Below the pieces are notes generated by a model. It was not told the origin of the DNA. It saw nothing but the letters and a program-made list of their open reading frames with translations, and did not search any database. A program made the position numbers and the translations under genes. Below, one piece after another: positions 32,243-42,061 of a stretch of 64,000 nucleotides of DNA. The DNA comes from an uncultured Alphaproteobacteria bacterium (GTDB lineage: Bacteria > Pseudomonadota > Alphaproteobacteria > HIMB59): NCBI GenBank assembly GCA_902538085.1, contig CACBDV010000002.1, positions 186,001 to 250,000 of the forward strand, written 5' to 3'. Each line of letters opens with the position of its first letter. Position 1 is the first letter of the stretch.

Positions 32243-33679
32243 TTAATTGGAATTTTTTCGAGATAACCAAGAGGGTTTTTTTAATTGATTTAAATTTAGA
32301 TCCTCTGGAAAATTCTTAAAGATATCATTGAGCCCCTTAATTATTACATATGTGATTATAAAACTCATAATCGTATCACTCAAAAAATGATCACCCTCCA
32401 TAATTCTTAATAATGAGATTAAAAGAATTGAAGCATACGCAAATGTATTCCATGAAGTTTTATTGAATATAATTAGTAAAGCTAAAGATAACGTAAAAAA
32501 AGACACGTCACCTGAAACGAAACTACAATTGGTACTACAATAATCAACATTTAACCATGGAATAGTAAATGGCTCTTCTCCTCCAAATTGAATGGTGTCA
32601 TTTGGCCTTGCACGACCCCACAAATTTTTAAAAATAGAGTTTACAACAATACCTGTTCCAATAATAAGACAAGAAAACAAGTAAACCCATTCTCTAACAG
32701 CAACATTTAAAATTTTTTCTTTGTAATAAATTTGTTTGAAAACAGCAGCAATGGGGACAAAAAAAACTAATAAAGCCATTAGAGGTAAAAGCATTTTACG
32801 GACAAAATAGATAAACCAGTCAGACTCTGAAGCGATAAATTTACCTTCCTGTCCATAAAATAGACCACTAACAGTTATGTCTAATGAGGGAAATATGAAA
32901 AATACTATAGAGAGTAGGAGGGTTATGGTTAGGGTTTTAAAGTAAAAATTAAAATTCAAGTAAAGAGAGAAAATGTTTTGATAAAAATTGACAATATTAC
33001 TTGAAATTATATCAACATTATTATTTGGGATTAACTTGTCATTTTCTGATGTAAATAACTTGTTTTTATCTGCTAGTTTTTTTGAAATAAATATTGTTGA
33101 AAGGTATGCAACAAGCGTACCACCAAAGATATCACTAATAAAATGAGCGCCAACTATGACTCTCGTAGATGCAATAATAATTGCAATTGTTATCAATGCA
33201 TTTTTAATTTTCGGAAAGATAAATATCATACAAAAGATAAAAGCAAAAATAGTTGCAGTATGACCTGATGGGAATGAATGCCATTTGGAGTCAAATTGTA
33301 TTATATCTAACGATTTTAATTCAAAGCCATTATATAAAACTGGTCGTGGTCTTCCAATTATATGTTTTAATATTTGTGTAACTATACCACTTAATAAGAT
33401 ATTTAAAAAAATAAATAGACTAATGTCACTTATAGTTTCCATAATTTGATTTTTACTTTTAATAATTTTTATTAAGCTCCAGATTAAAATAGTAGGTACA
33501 AAAAAATATAAAGAGTCACCAAAGTGAGTAAGTGTTCCAAAAAGAGACTTTGTTTGATAATTAATACTGTCAAAAAAAGAAGCTACTGAATAATCAAATA
33601 ATAAGAAAAAAAAAGCTCCAATTAAAAGATAAATACTTATTCTTTTTTCTTGCGAGTTTAACTGATTGAAGAAAGTCAT
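32243..33679 (-). CDS. Tandem PAP2-family phosphatase (two PAP2 units)
   Basis: Unit 1 KHIIGRPRP...SFPSGHTATIFAF...GAHFISDIFGG; unit 2 KNLWGRARP...SFVSGDVSFF...EGDHFLSDTIMS. Confidence 0.82.
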   Translation of the reverse strand: MTFFNQLNSQEKRISIYLLIGAFFFLLFDYSVASFFDSINYQTKSLFGTLTHFGDSLYFFVPTILIWSLIKIIKSKNQIMETISDISLFIFLNILLSGIVTQILKHIIGRPRPVLYNGFELKSLDIIQFDSKWHSFPSGHTATIFAFIFCMIFIFPKIKNALITIAIIIASTRVIVGAHFISDIFGGTLVAYLSTIFISKKLADKNKLFTSENDKLIPNNNVDIISSNIVNFYQNIFSLYLNFNFYFKTLTITLLLSIVFFIFPSLDITVSGLFYGQEGKFIASESDWFIYFVRKMLLPLMALLVFFVPIAAVFKQIYYKEKILNVAVREWVYLFSCLIIGTGIVVNSIFKNLWGRARPNDTIQFGGEEPFTIPWLNVDYCSTNCSFVSGDVSFFTLSLALLIIFNKTSWNTFAYASILLISLLRIMEGDHFLSDTIMSFIITYVIIKGLNDIFKNFPEDLNLNQLKKPSWLSRKNSN

Positions 33680-35166
33680 AATTTATTAAAGTTGATATTA
33701 ATGAATGATTTTGTTGTCATATCGAGTATGGTTTTATTTATTGAGTCACCATCTTCTATTGGCATTGTATCAAGGGAACTAAATTTTAATTCTATTTGGC
33801 AATCTGAAAAATAGTCTGGTTTCACTTTGTCACTAAAAAACAACATTAAATCTAGTGGATAATTTTCTTCCAATATAAATTCGGATTTTTTTATATCACA
33901 ATTTAAATCATTTTTTAAAGTATCATAGATAACAGGACTCAATGTTTTATTCTTATATTGTGAATAAAAAAAGACTGAAGTGAAAAATACAACTAAAATC
34001 AAAGAAAATGAGATAGTTTTATATACTGTAGTTAATGATTTTTCTTGGAGAGAAAAAACTGGATTAATTAATGATACTAAAATTATCATTAAATAAAAAA
34101 TATAATTTATCTGTGGTATCTCTGAAGTACTGTGATAAAGGGAGGTATCAAAATAAATTATGCTTGCTGGTATAAAAAAAAGTGTAACTAAAACTATTTT
34201 CGACCATTTTAATTCAACGAATTCTAGTGTTCTAAAAATATAAATAGACATTATTGGTAATAAAAAGATTAAAATTGATATATTTGATTTATTAGAAAAA
34301 ATAAATATAAACCAACAAAGAATTATTGAAAAAAGGAATATAATCAATTCTTTATTCCAGTTAATTCTTTTTATGCCATTGTAAAAAATAGAAATGATTA
34401 GCAAACTTAATAAAGGTAGTAAAAAAATAACACTCTTTGAAAGTTTCTTTAATAAAATATTTGGATCAAAATTAAGGATGGAATAGTAATCCGTATTATT
34501 AATACCCTGAATAATCAGAAAAACTAAAAAAGATATATAAATAAAACTTAGATAAGAAATTAAGTTAAGACGTTTTTTTTTCTCTAGCTTTAAATTAAAT
34601 AATTTTATGAATATCAAAAATGTTATTAATATAACAAAATAGAAATTATTAAGAATTAATGCAATTAGACTAAATAATATAAAAAAAAATACATTATAAA
34701 AATTTTCATCATCAAAAATTTTTAATAAATAATAGAAAATTAATAAAGTCACCAAGCCTGAAATAAGAGAACCATCAATGGTTGTCATTGAAATTAAAAT
34801 TGTGCCACTCAACATCACTGCTGTAAGAGGCATTAAATAATTGAGGTCATAAAATTTTAATTTAATAATTTTATATGAGACAAAAATTAATAATCCTAAG
34901 TATATAAAATTCGGTAGTCTAAATAGAAAGTAATTGTTAAAACCAAAAAAATTTGTGAGCTTTGATGCGATATTTAAAAATATCAAATGTGGATTGAAAA
35001 ACTCTGAAAAATTTGAAACTAATTCATTATCTTTAATTGTGATAAGAATTTTTATGTCTTCAATAGAAATATATGGTGCACCTAAAGTTATTGCACCGAG
35101 TAATCCAATCCAAATGATTGTGAAAAGAACAGTCGGAATATTATCTAGGAATCTAAAGATACTCAT
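33676..35166 (-). CDS. Multi-TM membrane protein, possibly GT-C/ArnT-like glycosyltransferase
   Basis: About 10-12 hydrophobic segments; early acidic residue after TM1; 4-bp overlap with PAP2 gene. Confidence 0.5.
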   Translation of the reverse strand: MSIFRFLDNIPTVLFTIIWIGLLGAITLGAPYISIEDIKILITIKDNELVSNFSEFFNPHLIFLNIASKLTNFFGFNNYFLFRLPNFIYLGLLIFVSYKIIKLKFYDLNYLMPLTAVMLSGTILISMTTIDGSLISGLVTLLIFYYLLKIFDDENFYNVFFFILFSLIALILNNFYFVILITFLIFIKLFNLKLEKKKRLNLISYLSFIYISFLVFLIIQGINNTDYYSILNFDPNILLKKLSKSVIFLLPLLSLLIISIFYNGIKRINWNKELIIFLFSIILCWFIFIFSNKSNISILIFLLPIMSIYIFRTLEFVELKWSKIVLVTLFFIPASIIYFDTSLYHSTSEIPQINYIFYLMIILVSLINPVFSLQEKSLTTVYKTISFSLILVVFFTSVFFYSQYKNKTLSPVIYDTLKNDLNCDIKKSEFILEENYPLDLMLFFSDKVKPDYFSDCQIELKFSSLDTMPIEDGDSINKTILDMTTKSFININFNKL

Positions 35167-35339
35167 TTTCTGATTTAACTAAGTTTAGTAGCATATAGAT
35201 CTAATTTATTCTATATATTGTGGTTATTTCAATTTTCTTGAAGTTATTTTTACCCCTAATTATAATCAAAAATAAGAGATTAATCTCTTTTTACAGCCTT
35301 ATAGAAGCGGCTTTTTTCTTAGTGGGCCACTTCTTTCTT

Positions 35340-35376
35340 AAAGGGTTAGGACAAATTGTTCTAACCCTTTTTTGAT
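35340..35376 (+). terminator. Strong intrinsic-terminator-like hairpin
   Basis: aaagggttaggacaaattgttctaaccctttttt; about 15-bp stem followed by T-run. Confidence 0.85.
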
Positions 35377-35398
35377 TTCTATATTATCTTTTTTAAAG

Positions 35399-35524
35399 AT
35401 GTTGAAGTTAATTTTCATGATACTCTTCTTTTTTATTGGATATTTTCTTGCTGATACAGGATTAGTGGATATTCCATTTAGAAATATTCCAATTTTAGAA
35501 AGTTTATATGAGGTTGTAGATTAA
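35399..35524 (+). CDS. Candidate 41-aa membrane microprotein upstream of aminotransferase
   Basis: ATG...TAA encodes MLKLIFMILFFFIGYFLADTGLVDIPFRNIPILESLYEVVD; stop codon directly abuts the next ATG. Confidence 0.45.
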   Translation: MLKLIFMILFFFIGYFLADTGLVDIPFRNIPILESLYEVVD

Positions 35525-36874
35525 ATGATTAATACAGATAAAGTTTTGCATGGTTTTACCGATCTTAAAAATTTAAATGTACTTGGTCCTATTGTTTTAA
35601 ACCAAGCGAAGGGAATATATGTTTACGATCAAGATGGAAAAAAATATTTAGATGCCAATTCAGGATTATGGAATTCTGTGGTTGGTTTCGATCATCCCAG
35701 AATGGTTGAAACAGCAAAAAAACAATATGAAAAATTTTCTGGTTACCACGCTTTTTTTGGAAGAATATCTGAACCAGCTGTAGAACTTGCAGATAAGTTA
35801 ATTGAAATATCTCCTTTCACGGATGGTAAAGTTTTTTTTACAAACTCAGGATCTGAAGCTAATGACACTACTGTAAAATTATTATGGTTTATTAATAAAA
35901 GAAAAGGGCATCCCAATCGAAGGAAAATAATTACTCGAATAAATTCATATCATGGTGTAACGGCTGTTTCTGCTTCGATGACAGGAAAACCATACAATAG
36001 TGAATTTGGATTACCCTTAGATGGTTTTTTACATTCAGCTTGTCCTCATTATTGGAAATATGGCTTAGAAAAAGAGAGTGAGGAAATGTTTACCAAAAGA
36101 ATGGGTGAAGATTTAGAAAATTTAATTTTAAAAGAGGGGCCTGACACCATTGCAGGTTTTTTTGCAGAACCTGTTATGGGGGCAGGTGGTGTGATCCCTC
36201 CCTCAAAAGGATATTTTGAGATAGTTCAAAAAATTTTAAAAAAATACAATATTCCATTTATTGCTGATGAGGTAATTTGTGGTTTTGGTAGAACTGGTAA
36301 CTTATGGGGATCTCAAACATACAATATTGATCCCGATATTATTATTGCCTCTAAATGTATCACATCAGGTTTCTTTCCACTTGGTGCAGTTATTTTGGGA
36401 GAAAAAATGACAAAAGAAATGATGGAGGCTTCTTATGAGGCAGAGGAATTTTTTCATGGTTTCACAGCCGGTGGACACCCTGTAGGTTGTGCCCTAGCGT
36501 TAGAAGCAATTGACATTATAATTAATGAGAAAATGATTGAAAATGTTAGACACCTTGAGCCAATTTTTATGGGTAGTTTAAAGAACTTTGAAGATTTAGA
36601 GTTTATAGGTGAGTCTCGCGGCATTGGACTTATGGGTGCTTTAGAGATGGTTCAAGATAAAAAAAATAAACTACCCTTCGATGGTTCGATATCCATTGGC
36701 GAGCGTGTTGCTAATAAGTGTATTGAAAATGGTTTGATATGTAGACCTCTTGGACCATCAATTGTGTTATGTCCCCCTTTTATTACATCGGAGGAGGAGA
36801 TGGGTATAATATTTGATACTCTAGAGAAAACTCTTAAAGAAGTATTTAGTGAAGTTAAATCTTTAGGACAATAG
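35525..36874 (+). CDS. Class III aminotransferase (omega-amino acid:pyruvate type)
   Basis: FFTNSGSEANDTTVKL, PFIADEVICGFGRTGNLWG, ASKCITSGFFPLGAV (PLP Lys). Confidence 0.92.
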   Translation: MINTDKVLHGFTDLKNLNVLGPIVLNQAKGIYVYDQDGKKYLDANSGLWNSVVGFDHPRMVETAKKQYEKFSGYHAFFGRISEPAVELADKLIEISPFTDGKVFFTNSGSEANDTTVKLLWFINKRKGHPNRRKIITRINSYHGVTAVSASMTGKPYNSEFGLPLDGFLHSACPHYWKYGLEKESEEMFTKRMGEDLENLILKEGPDTIAGFFAEPVMGAGGVIPPSKGYFEIVQKILKKYNIPFIADEVICGFGRTGNLWGSQTYNIDPDIIIASKCITSGFFPLGAVILGEKMTKEMMEASYEAEEFFHGFTAGGHPVGCALALEAIDIIINEKMIENVRHLEPIFMGSLKNFEDLEFIGESRGIGLMGALEMVQDKKNKLPFDGSISIGERVANKCIENGLICRPLGPSIVLCPPFITSEEEMGIIFDTLEKTLKEVFSEVKSLGQ

Positions 36875-37826
36875 ATCCCGAAGTATTTCTATTTTCCATA
36901 TCTGTGTGAGCGTCAACAACATTATCAAGATCATATTTTGTAATTTTATCCAATTTAATTTTATCTTTTACAATCATCTCAAATAATTTATCGCTTGCAA
37001 TTTCAAGCCACTCTCTATTAGCGTAAAAATGGAATAGTGTAGGTCGAGTTAAATAAAAAGAACCAAATGCTAGATCTGTCATTTGAATGTCTTTATATGG
37101 TCCAGATGATTGACCAAAGCTAACTAACATCCCATGTTTTTTTAAACATTTAAATGATTGAAACATTGTATCTTTACCAACACTGTCATAAACCACGTCA
37201 AGGCCTTTGTTATTTGTGATTTTTAATACTTCATCTAAAAAATTTTTTTCAGAGTAGTTTATAACCTCATCAAAGCCTCTTTGTTTTGCTAACTCACATT
37301 TATCTGAATTACCAGCTGTACCTATTAATTTTGCACCAATGTCTTTTATCCATTGGCCTGCGATCAATCCTACGCCTCCAGCCGCAGCATGAAATAATAC
37401 CTCATGATTACTTTGTAAGTTATAACTGTCACAAACAAGATACTTTACTGTTAGTCCTTTAAGAATTGATGCGGCTGCTTGATCGAAAGATATGCTATCT
37501 GGGATAGAAACTACGAGATCCTCTGATATCATTCTATGTGTTGCGTATGCATTATTAGGTTGCGCATATGCTACGCGATCCCCTATTTTAAACTTTGTAA
37601 CATTAGGGCCTATAGCTTCAACCTCGCCTGCACCTTCGGAGCCTAAAACAAGATCTTTGTCAACAGGCCAAGGATATAATCCTGCTCTAAAATAAATATC
37701 GATAAAATTTACTCCAATTGCTCTATTTTTAATCAAAATTTCATTCGATTTAAGTTCAGTGAGCTCAATACTTTTCCTTTGAAGAACGCTTGTATCACCG
37801 GGCTTATTTGCAACAATTGAATACAT
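36855..37826 (-). CDS. NADPH:quinone oxidoreductase (MDR/zeta-crystallin family)
   Basis: AIGVNFIDIYFRAGLYPWP, HAAAGGVGLIAGQWIKDIGAKLIGTAG. Confidence 0.93.
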   Translation of the reverse strand: MYSIVANKPGDTSVLQRKSIELTELKSNEILIKNRAIGVNFIDIYFRAGLYPWPVDKDLVLGSEGAGEVEAIGPNVTKFKIGDRVAYAQPNNAYATHRMISEDLVVSIPDSISFDQAAASILKGLTVKYLVCDSYNLQSNHEVLFHAAAGGVGLIAGQWIKDIGAKLIGTAGNSDKCELAKQRGFDEVINYSEKNFLDEVLKITNNKGLDVVYDSVGKDTMFQSFKCLKKHGMLVSFGQSSGPYKDIQMTDLAFGSFYLTRPTLFHFYANREWLEIASDKLFEMIVKDKIKLDKITKYDLDNVVDAHTDMENRNTSGSIVLKI

Positions 37827-37875
37827 TAAAGTAGCCTATCATCTAAAAAAATGATCCAACAGTCAATTTGAAAGT

Positions 37876-37903
37876 CTTGAAATTCAAAATTGAAATCCCA
37901 AAT
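37876..37903 (+). promoter_or_regulatory. Putative RpoH (sigma-32)-type heat-shock promoter for hsp20
   Basis: CTTGAAA-N14-CCCAAAT resembles CTTGAAA/CCCATNT. Confidence 0.5.
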
Positions 37904-37968
37904 TAGTAGTAAGAGAAATTGCCATTTGGAATTTCTTTATTAACGCAGGTTTAAAAACTGCAATTAAC

Positions 37969-37992
37969 AATTAACGCTTAAGGAGGTTAATT
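37969..37992 (+). promoter_or_regulatory. Hairpin enclosing the Shine-Dalgarno of hsp20 (possible RNA thermometer)
   Basis: AATTAAC-gcttaaggag-GTTAATT immediately before ATG at 37993. Confidence 0.5.
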
Positions 37993-38442
37993 ATGACTAC
38001 ATTTGACTTATCTCCTCTATGGAGATCATCAGTTGGTTTCGATGAGTTTGATAAACTTTTTGATACCGTCTTTTCTACGAACAATAAAGGTGCTTCTTAT
38101 CCACCTTATAATATCGTCAAACATGATAAAAATATTTACCAAATTACCATGGCTATCGCCGGTTTTGGTGAGGACCAAATAGATATATCCCAAGAGGGTA
38201 ATCTTTTGACTGTTAAAGGTGAAATGGGTGATGATAAAACTATGAATAAATCAGAATATCTTTATCGAGGAATTGCCAACAGAAATTTTGAGAGAAAGTT
38301 TGAGTTAGCTGATACTGTAAAAGTTATAGAGGCTGATTTAAATAATGGTCTGTTAAGTATAAATCTTGAAAGAGAAATACCTGAACACCAAAAACCTAGA
38401 AAAATAAAAGTTAATACGAATTCTAAACTTTTATCAGCTTAA
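37993..38442 (+). CDS. Small heat shock protein Hsp20
   Basis: GASYPPYNIVKHDKNIYQITMAIAGFGEDQIDISQEGNLLTVKGE; alpha-crystallin domain, NRNFERKFELAD. Confidence 0.95.
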   Translation: MTTFDLSPLWRSSVGFDEFDKLFDTVFSTNNKGASYPPYNIVKHDKNIYQITMAIAGFGEDQIDISQEGNLLTVKGEMGDDKTMNKSEYLYRGIANRNFERKFELADTVKVIEADLNNGLLSINLEREIPEHQKPRKIKVNTNSKLLSA

Positions 38443-38451
38443 ATAAAAAAA

Positions 38452-38484
38452 TAGGGCTGCTTTTTTAATAAGCAGCCCTAATAT
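38452..38484. terminator. Bidirectional intrinsic terminator between convergent hsp20 and sodB
   Basis: TAGGGCTGCTT-tttttaat-like loop-AAGCAGCCCTA with A/T flanks. Confidence 0.88.
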
Positions 38485-39078
38485 TTAATCTAATTGAGAA
38501 GCAACAAATTCCCAGTTGACTAAACTATTTAAAAAAGCTTTTAAATAATCAGGTCGTTTGTTTCTATAATCTATATAATAAGAGTGTTCCCATACGTCAC
38601 ATCCCAGTATTGGCTTCATTCCATCAACTAGAGGATTAGAAGCATTAGGTGACTTTGTGACCACTAATTTACCATTATCGATGGCAAGCCAAGCCCATCC
38701 AGAACCAAATTGAGTTGTTCCTGCCTGAATAAAAGCTTCTTTGAATTGATCAATCCCTCCTAGGTCTGATGTAATTCTACTCTCCAATTCGGACGGCATA
38801 GAGCCTCCCCCATTGGGTTTCATACATTGCCAAAATAAAATATGGTTCCAATGTTGACCTGCATTATTAAAAATTCCTGCCATCGATGAGTCTTTACTTG
38901 ATTTTACAACTATTTCCTCAAGAGAAGAGTCTTTCATATCAGTGTCTTTAACAAGATTATTTAAATTTGTTACATATGTTTGATGATGTTTGCCATGATG
39001 GAAATCAAGAGTTTCTGATGACATATATGGAGCTAAAGCATCATTTGCATAAGGTAAGCTTGGTAATTCAAAAGTCAT
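38485..39078 (-). CDS. sodB: Superoxide dismutase (Fe/Mn)
   Basis: FELPSLPYANDALAPYMSSETLDFHHGKHHQTYVTNLN; DVWEHSYYIDYRNKRPDYL. Confidence 0.96.
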   Translation of the reverse strand: MTFELPSLPYANDALAPYMSSETLDFHHGKHHQTYVTNLNNLVKDTDMKDSSLEEIVVKSSKDSSMAGIFNNAGQHWNHILFWQCMKPNGGGSMPSELESRITSDLGGIDQFKEAFIQAGTTQFGSGWAWLAIDNGKLVVTKSPNASNPLVDGMKPILGCDVWEHSYYIDYRNKRPDYLKAFLNSLVNWEFVASQLD

Positions 39079-39167
39079 ATTTATTTCCTTTAATTAAAAT
39101 TCTTAATGCGTATTTTTTATATTATTGTGGAAACAATGACAACCTTTGAAGAAATAGATACAAAAAT

Positions 39168-39968
39168 ATGAGGAATATAGTTAGTATTCAGTCTACTGTC
39201 TTAAATGATAAAGTAGGAAATCATGCCGCTCGATCAATCTTAAGTGACAAAGGTTATAACATTTATGAGATACCGACTGTAATTTTAACATCTCATAAAG
39301 CTGTAAAGGGTACACTTCAAATCAGTAACAACAGTTTAAATCCATGGGTAATTTTTAATAAAGTCAGTAAAACATATAAATTAAGCTTAAATGATTTAAC
39401 AATTATTGGCTACACACCCAACTCAAAGATTTCAAAATCGATTGGTAAAATTATTAATGTGCAAAATAGAATTGTTTTAGACCCTGTAATGGGAGATATA
39501 GGAATAGGTCTATATGTAGAAAAAGACGTTGCAAATTTTTTTAAAAAAGTAATAACAAAAGTTAAATATATATCAGCAAATTTTTTTGAGTGGTCATACT
39601 TAAATAATAAAGATGTAAAAAACTATAGTATTAGCGAGATCATAACTGACCTCAAATCGTTTACGAAGAAGTTTAATAGTCAAGTATTAATACGAAGCAT
39701 TCCAAAAAATAAAAAAATATTAAATATTATTTGTAATAAAAGAGAAATTTTTGTCATAGAAACACCTTACATCAATTTCAAAGAAAGATTTCATGGAGCT
39801 GGCGACCAATCTACAGCTTTATATGCTCACTATATCTATAAAAAAAATACAACAAGAGAAATACTAGAAAATGTTACGAATGATATTTATGATATTTTGC
39901 TAAAAAATAAAATACGTTCTAAAAAAAGAAAAAAAAGATTTAAAGCTAAGAGCTTAAATAATCTTTGA
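39168..39968 (+). CDS. pdxY: Pyridoxal kinase
   Basis: ISIQSTVLNDKVGNHAA, VLDPVMGDIGIGLYV, FHGAGDQSTALYAHY. Confidence 0.85.
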   Translation: MRNIVSIQSTVLNDKVGNHAARSILSDKGYNIYEIPTVILTSHKAVKGTLQISNNSLNPWVIFNKVSKTYKLSLNDLTIIGYTPNSKISKSIGKIINVQNRIVLDPVMGDIGIGLYVEKDVANFFKKVITKVKYISANFFEWSYLNNKDVKNYSISEIITDLKSFTKKFNSQVLIRSIPKNKKILNIICNKREIFVIETPYINFKERFHGAGDQSTALYAHYIYKKNTTREILENVTNDIYDILLKNKIRSKKRKKRFKAKSLNNL

Positions 39969-40992
39969 TCAAGATTTCTGCTATTTGTACAGTGTTTAAA
40001 GCAGCTCCCTTTCTTAAATTGTCAGACACGCACCAGAAATTAAGACCATTTGGAATAGTGGGGTCTCTTCTAATTCTGCTAACGTAGACAGGGTCTAAAC
40101 CTGCAGATTCAATCGGAGTTACGTAACCCTCATCAGCACGGTAATCAATCATTTTTAGACCAGGGGATTTCTTAAAAATTTCTCTTATTTGGTCCTCTTC
40201 ATAAGGCTTTTCAAACTCGATGTTTACAGCTAGTGAATGAGATATAAATACTGGTACTCGAACACAAGTTGCGGTTAATTCTATGTTTTGATCAAGAATT
40301 TTTTTTGTTTCATTGTACATTTTCCACTCTTCTTTGGTTTGACCGTCCTCTAAGAAAACATCTATATGCGGGATAACATTAAAAGCAATTTGTTTAGTAA
40401 ATTTTTCCTTCACTACTGCTTCATTTGCATAGATTGATTTAGTTTGATTAAATAATTCATCTGCAGCTTCTTTACCTGCACCAGATACTGATTGATAAGT
40501 TGAAACAACAATTCTTTTAACTTTGAAATGATCATGCAAAGGTTTAACCGCAACTAGCATCCCCATAGTTGAACAATTAGGATTAGAAATGATATTTTTT
40601 TTTCTAAAATCTTTTAGCGCCTCAGGATTAACCTCAGCGACTACTAATGGGACATCTGGATCTGTTCGAAAATGGGAGGTATTGTCAATTACTATACATC
40701 CTTGCTTGGCTGCTTTAGGAGCAAACTCACTTGAAACTTTCGCACCAGGTGAAAAAATAGCTATGTCAGTATCAGAAAAATCATATTCAGCTAAATCTGC
40801 TACTACAACAGACTTGTTTTCTCCGTAATCAATTGTGCTTCCTTTAGAACGAGAAGAAGCTAAAGCGATTAAATCTGAATATTGAATTTCTTTTTCATCA
40901 ATAATATCTAAAACCTCTCTACCGACATTTCCAGTAGCTCCGACAACAGCAATTTTAGGTTTTTTAGAAGAAGCCAACTTAAATTCTCTCAA
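39946..40992 (-). CDS. asd: Aspartate-semialdehyde dehydrogenase
   Basis: IAVVGATGNVGREVLDII, NPNCSTMGMLVAVKPLHD, VSTYQSVSGAGKEA. Confidence 0.96.
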   Translation of the reverse strand: MREFKLASSKKPKIAVVGATGNVGREVLDIIDEKEIQYSDLIALASSRSKGSTIDYGENKSVVVADLAEYDFSDTDIAIFSPGAKVSSEFAPKAAKQGCIVIDNTSHFRTDPDVPLVVAEVNPEALKDFRKKNIISNPNCSTMGMLVAVKPLHDHFKVKRIVVSTYQSVSGAGKEAADELFNQTKSIYANEAVVKEKFTKQIAFNVIPHIDVFLEDGQTKEEWKMYNETKKILDQNIELTATCVRVPVFISHSLAVNIEFEKPYEEDQIREIFKKSPGLKMIDYRADEGYVTPIESAGLDPVYVSRIRRDPTIPNGLNFWCVSDNLRKGAALNTVQIAEILIKDYLSS

Positions 40993-42061
40993 TTATTAAA
41001 TCGCCCATTTTAGAACAGGATACAAGAGTTTGGTCTTCATTTGTGTAAATGTCTCCAGTTCTGTAACCCTCAGAAAGAATTTTTTGGACAGCACTTTCTA
41101 CTTTGTTAGATAACTCTGGTTTATTGAGGTTATATTTTAACATCATAGACAAACTTAAAATGGTAGCGATTGGATTTGCTTTATCTTGACCTGCAATATC
41201 AGGTGCACTTCCATGAACGGGCTCAAAAAGCCCATGTCTTTTGCCATTTTTTTCTTCTCCTAATGATGCCGATGGTAACATTCCAAGCGAACCAGTGAGC
41301 ATAGCAGCACAATCACTCAGCAGATCTCCAAAGAGGTTATCTGTAACTATCACATCAAATTGTTTTGGGTTTCTGACAAGTTGCATGGCACAATTATCTG
41401 CTAACATATTTTCTAGTGTAATATCTGAAAAATCTTTATGAGTTTCTTTCACAATCTCTCTCCAGAGTACACCTGTTTCCATAACGTTAGCTTTCTCAAC
41501 AGAAGTTACTTTATTATTTCTTTTTCTGGCTAAATCAAAAGCAACTCTGGCAATTCTATCTATTTCGTAATCGTAATAAATTTGTGTGTCGATCGCTTTC
41601 TTACCATTTGGTGTGTCTTCAATTCCTCGAGGTTGACCAAAATATACTCCACCAGTCAATTCTCTTACAATCATAATATCTAAATTGTTTACCACTTCAT
41701 TTTTTAAAGTTGAAGCTGAAACAAGAGCATCAAAAACTAATGCAGGTCTCAGATTTGCAAAAAGTTCTAATTCTTTCCTCAAACCTAAAAGCCCAGCTTC
41801 TGGTCTTTTTGATCTTTCAACGTCATCCCACTTTGATCCACCAACTGCTCCCAATAATATAGCATCTGAATTTTTTGCTTTCTCTAAAACAGAGTTAGTT
41901 AAAGGTTCGCCATTAACATCATATGAAGCGCCTCCAACTAAATCTTTTTCATAACTTGCATTAAGACCTTGCTCATTTAATTTTTCAATTACTCTTATTG
42001 CTTGATCTGCAACTTCCACACCTATGCCATCTCCAGGTAAAACTAAAATTTTAGAACTCAT
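40979..42061 (-). CDS. leuB: 3-isopropylmalate dehydrogenase
   Basis: ILVLPGDGIGVEVADQAIRV, NLFGDLLSDCAAMLTGSLGMLPSASLG. Confidence 0.96.
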   Translation of the reverse strand: MSSKILVLPGDGIGVEVADQAIRVIEKLNEQGLNASYEKDLVGGASYDVNGEPLTNSVLEKAKNSDAILLGAVGGSKWDDVERSKRPEAGLLGLRKELELFANLRPALVFDALVSASTLKNEVVNNLDIMIVRELTGGVYFGQPRGIEDTPNGKKAIDTQIYYDYEIDRIARVAFDLARKRNNKVTSVEKANVMETGVLWREIVKETHKDFSDITLENMLADNCAMQLVRNPKQFDVIVTDNLFGDLLSDCAAMLTGSLGMLPSASLGEEKNGKRHGLFEPVHGSAPDIAGQDKANPIATILSLSMMLKYNLNKPELSNKVESAVQKILSEGYRTGDIYTNEDQTLVSCSKMGDLIIERI

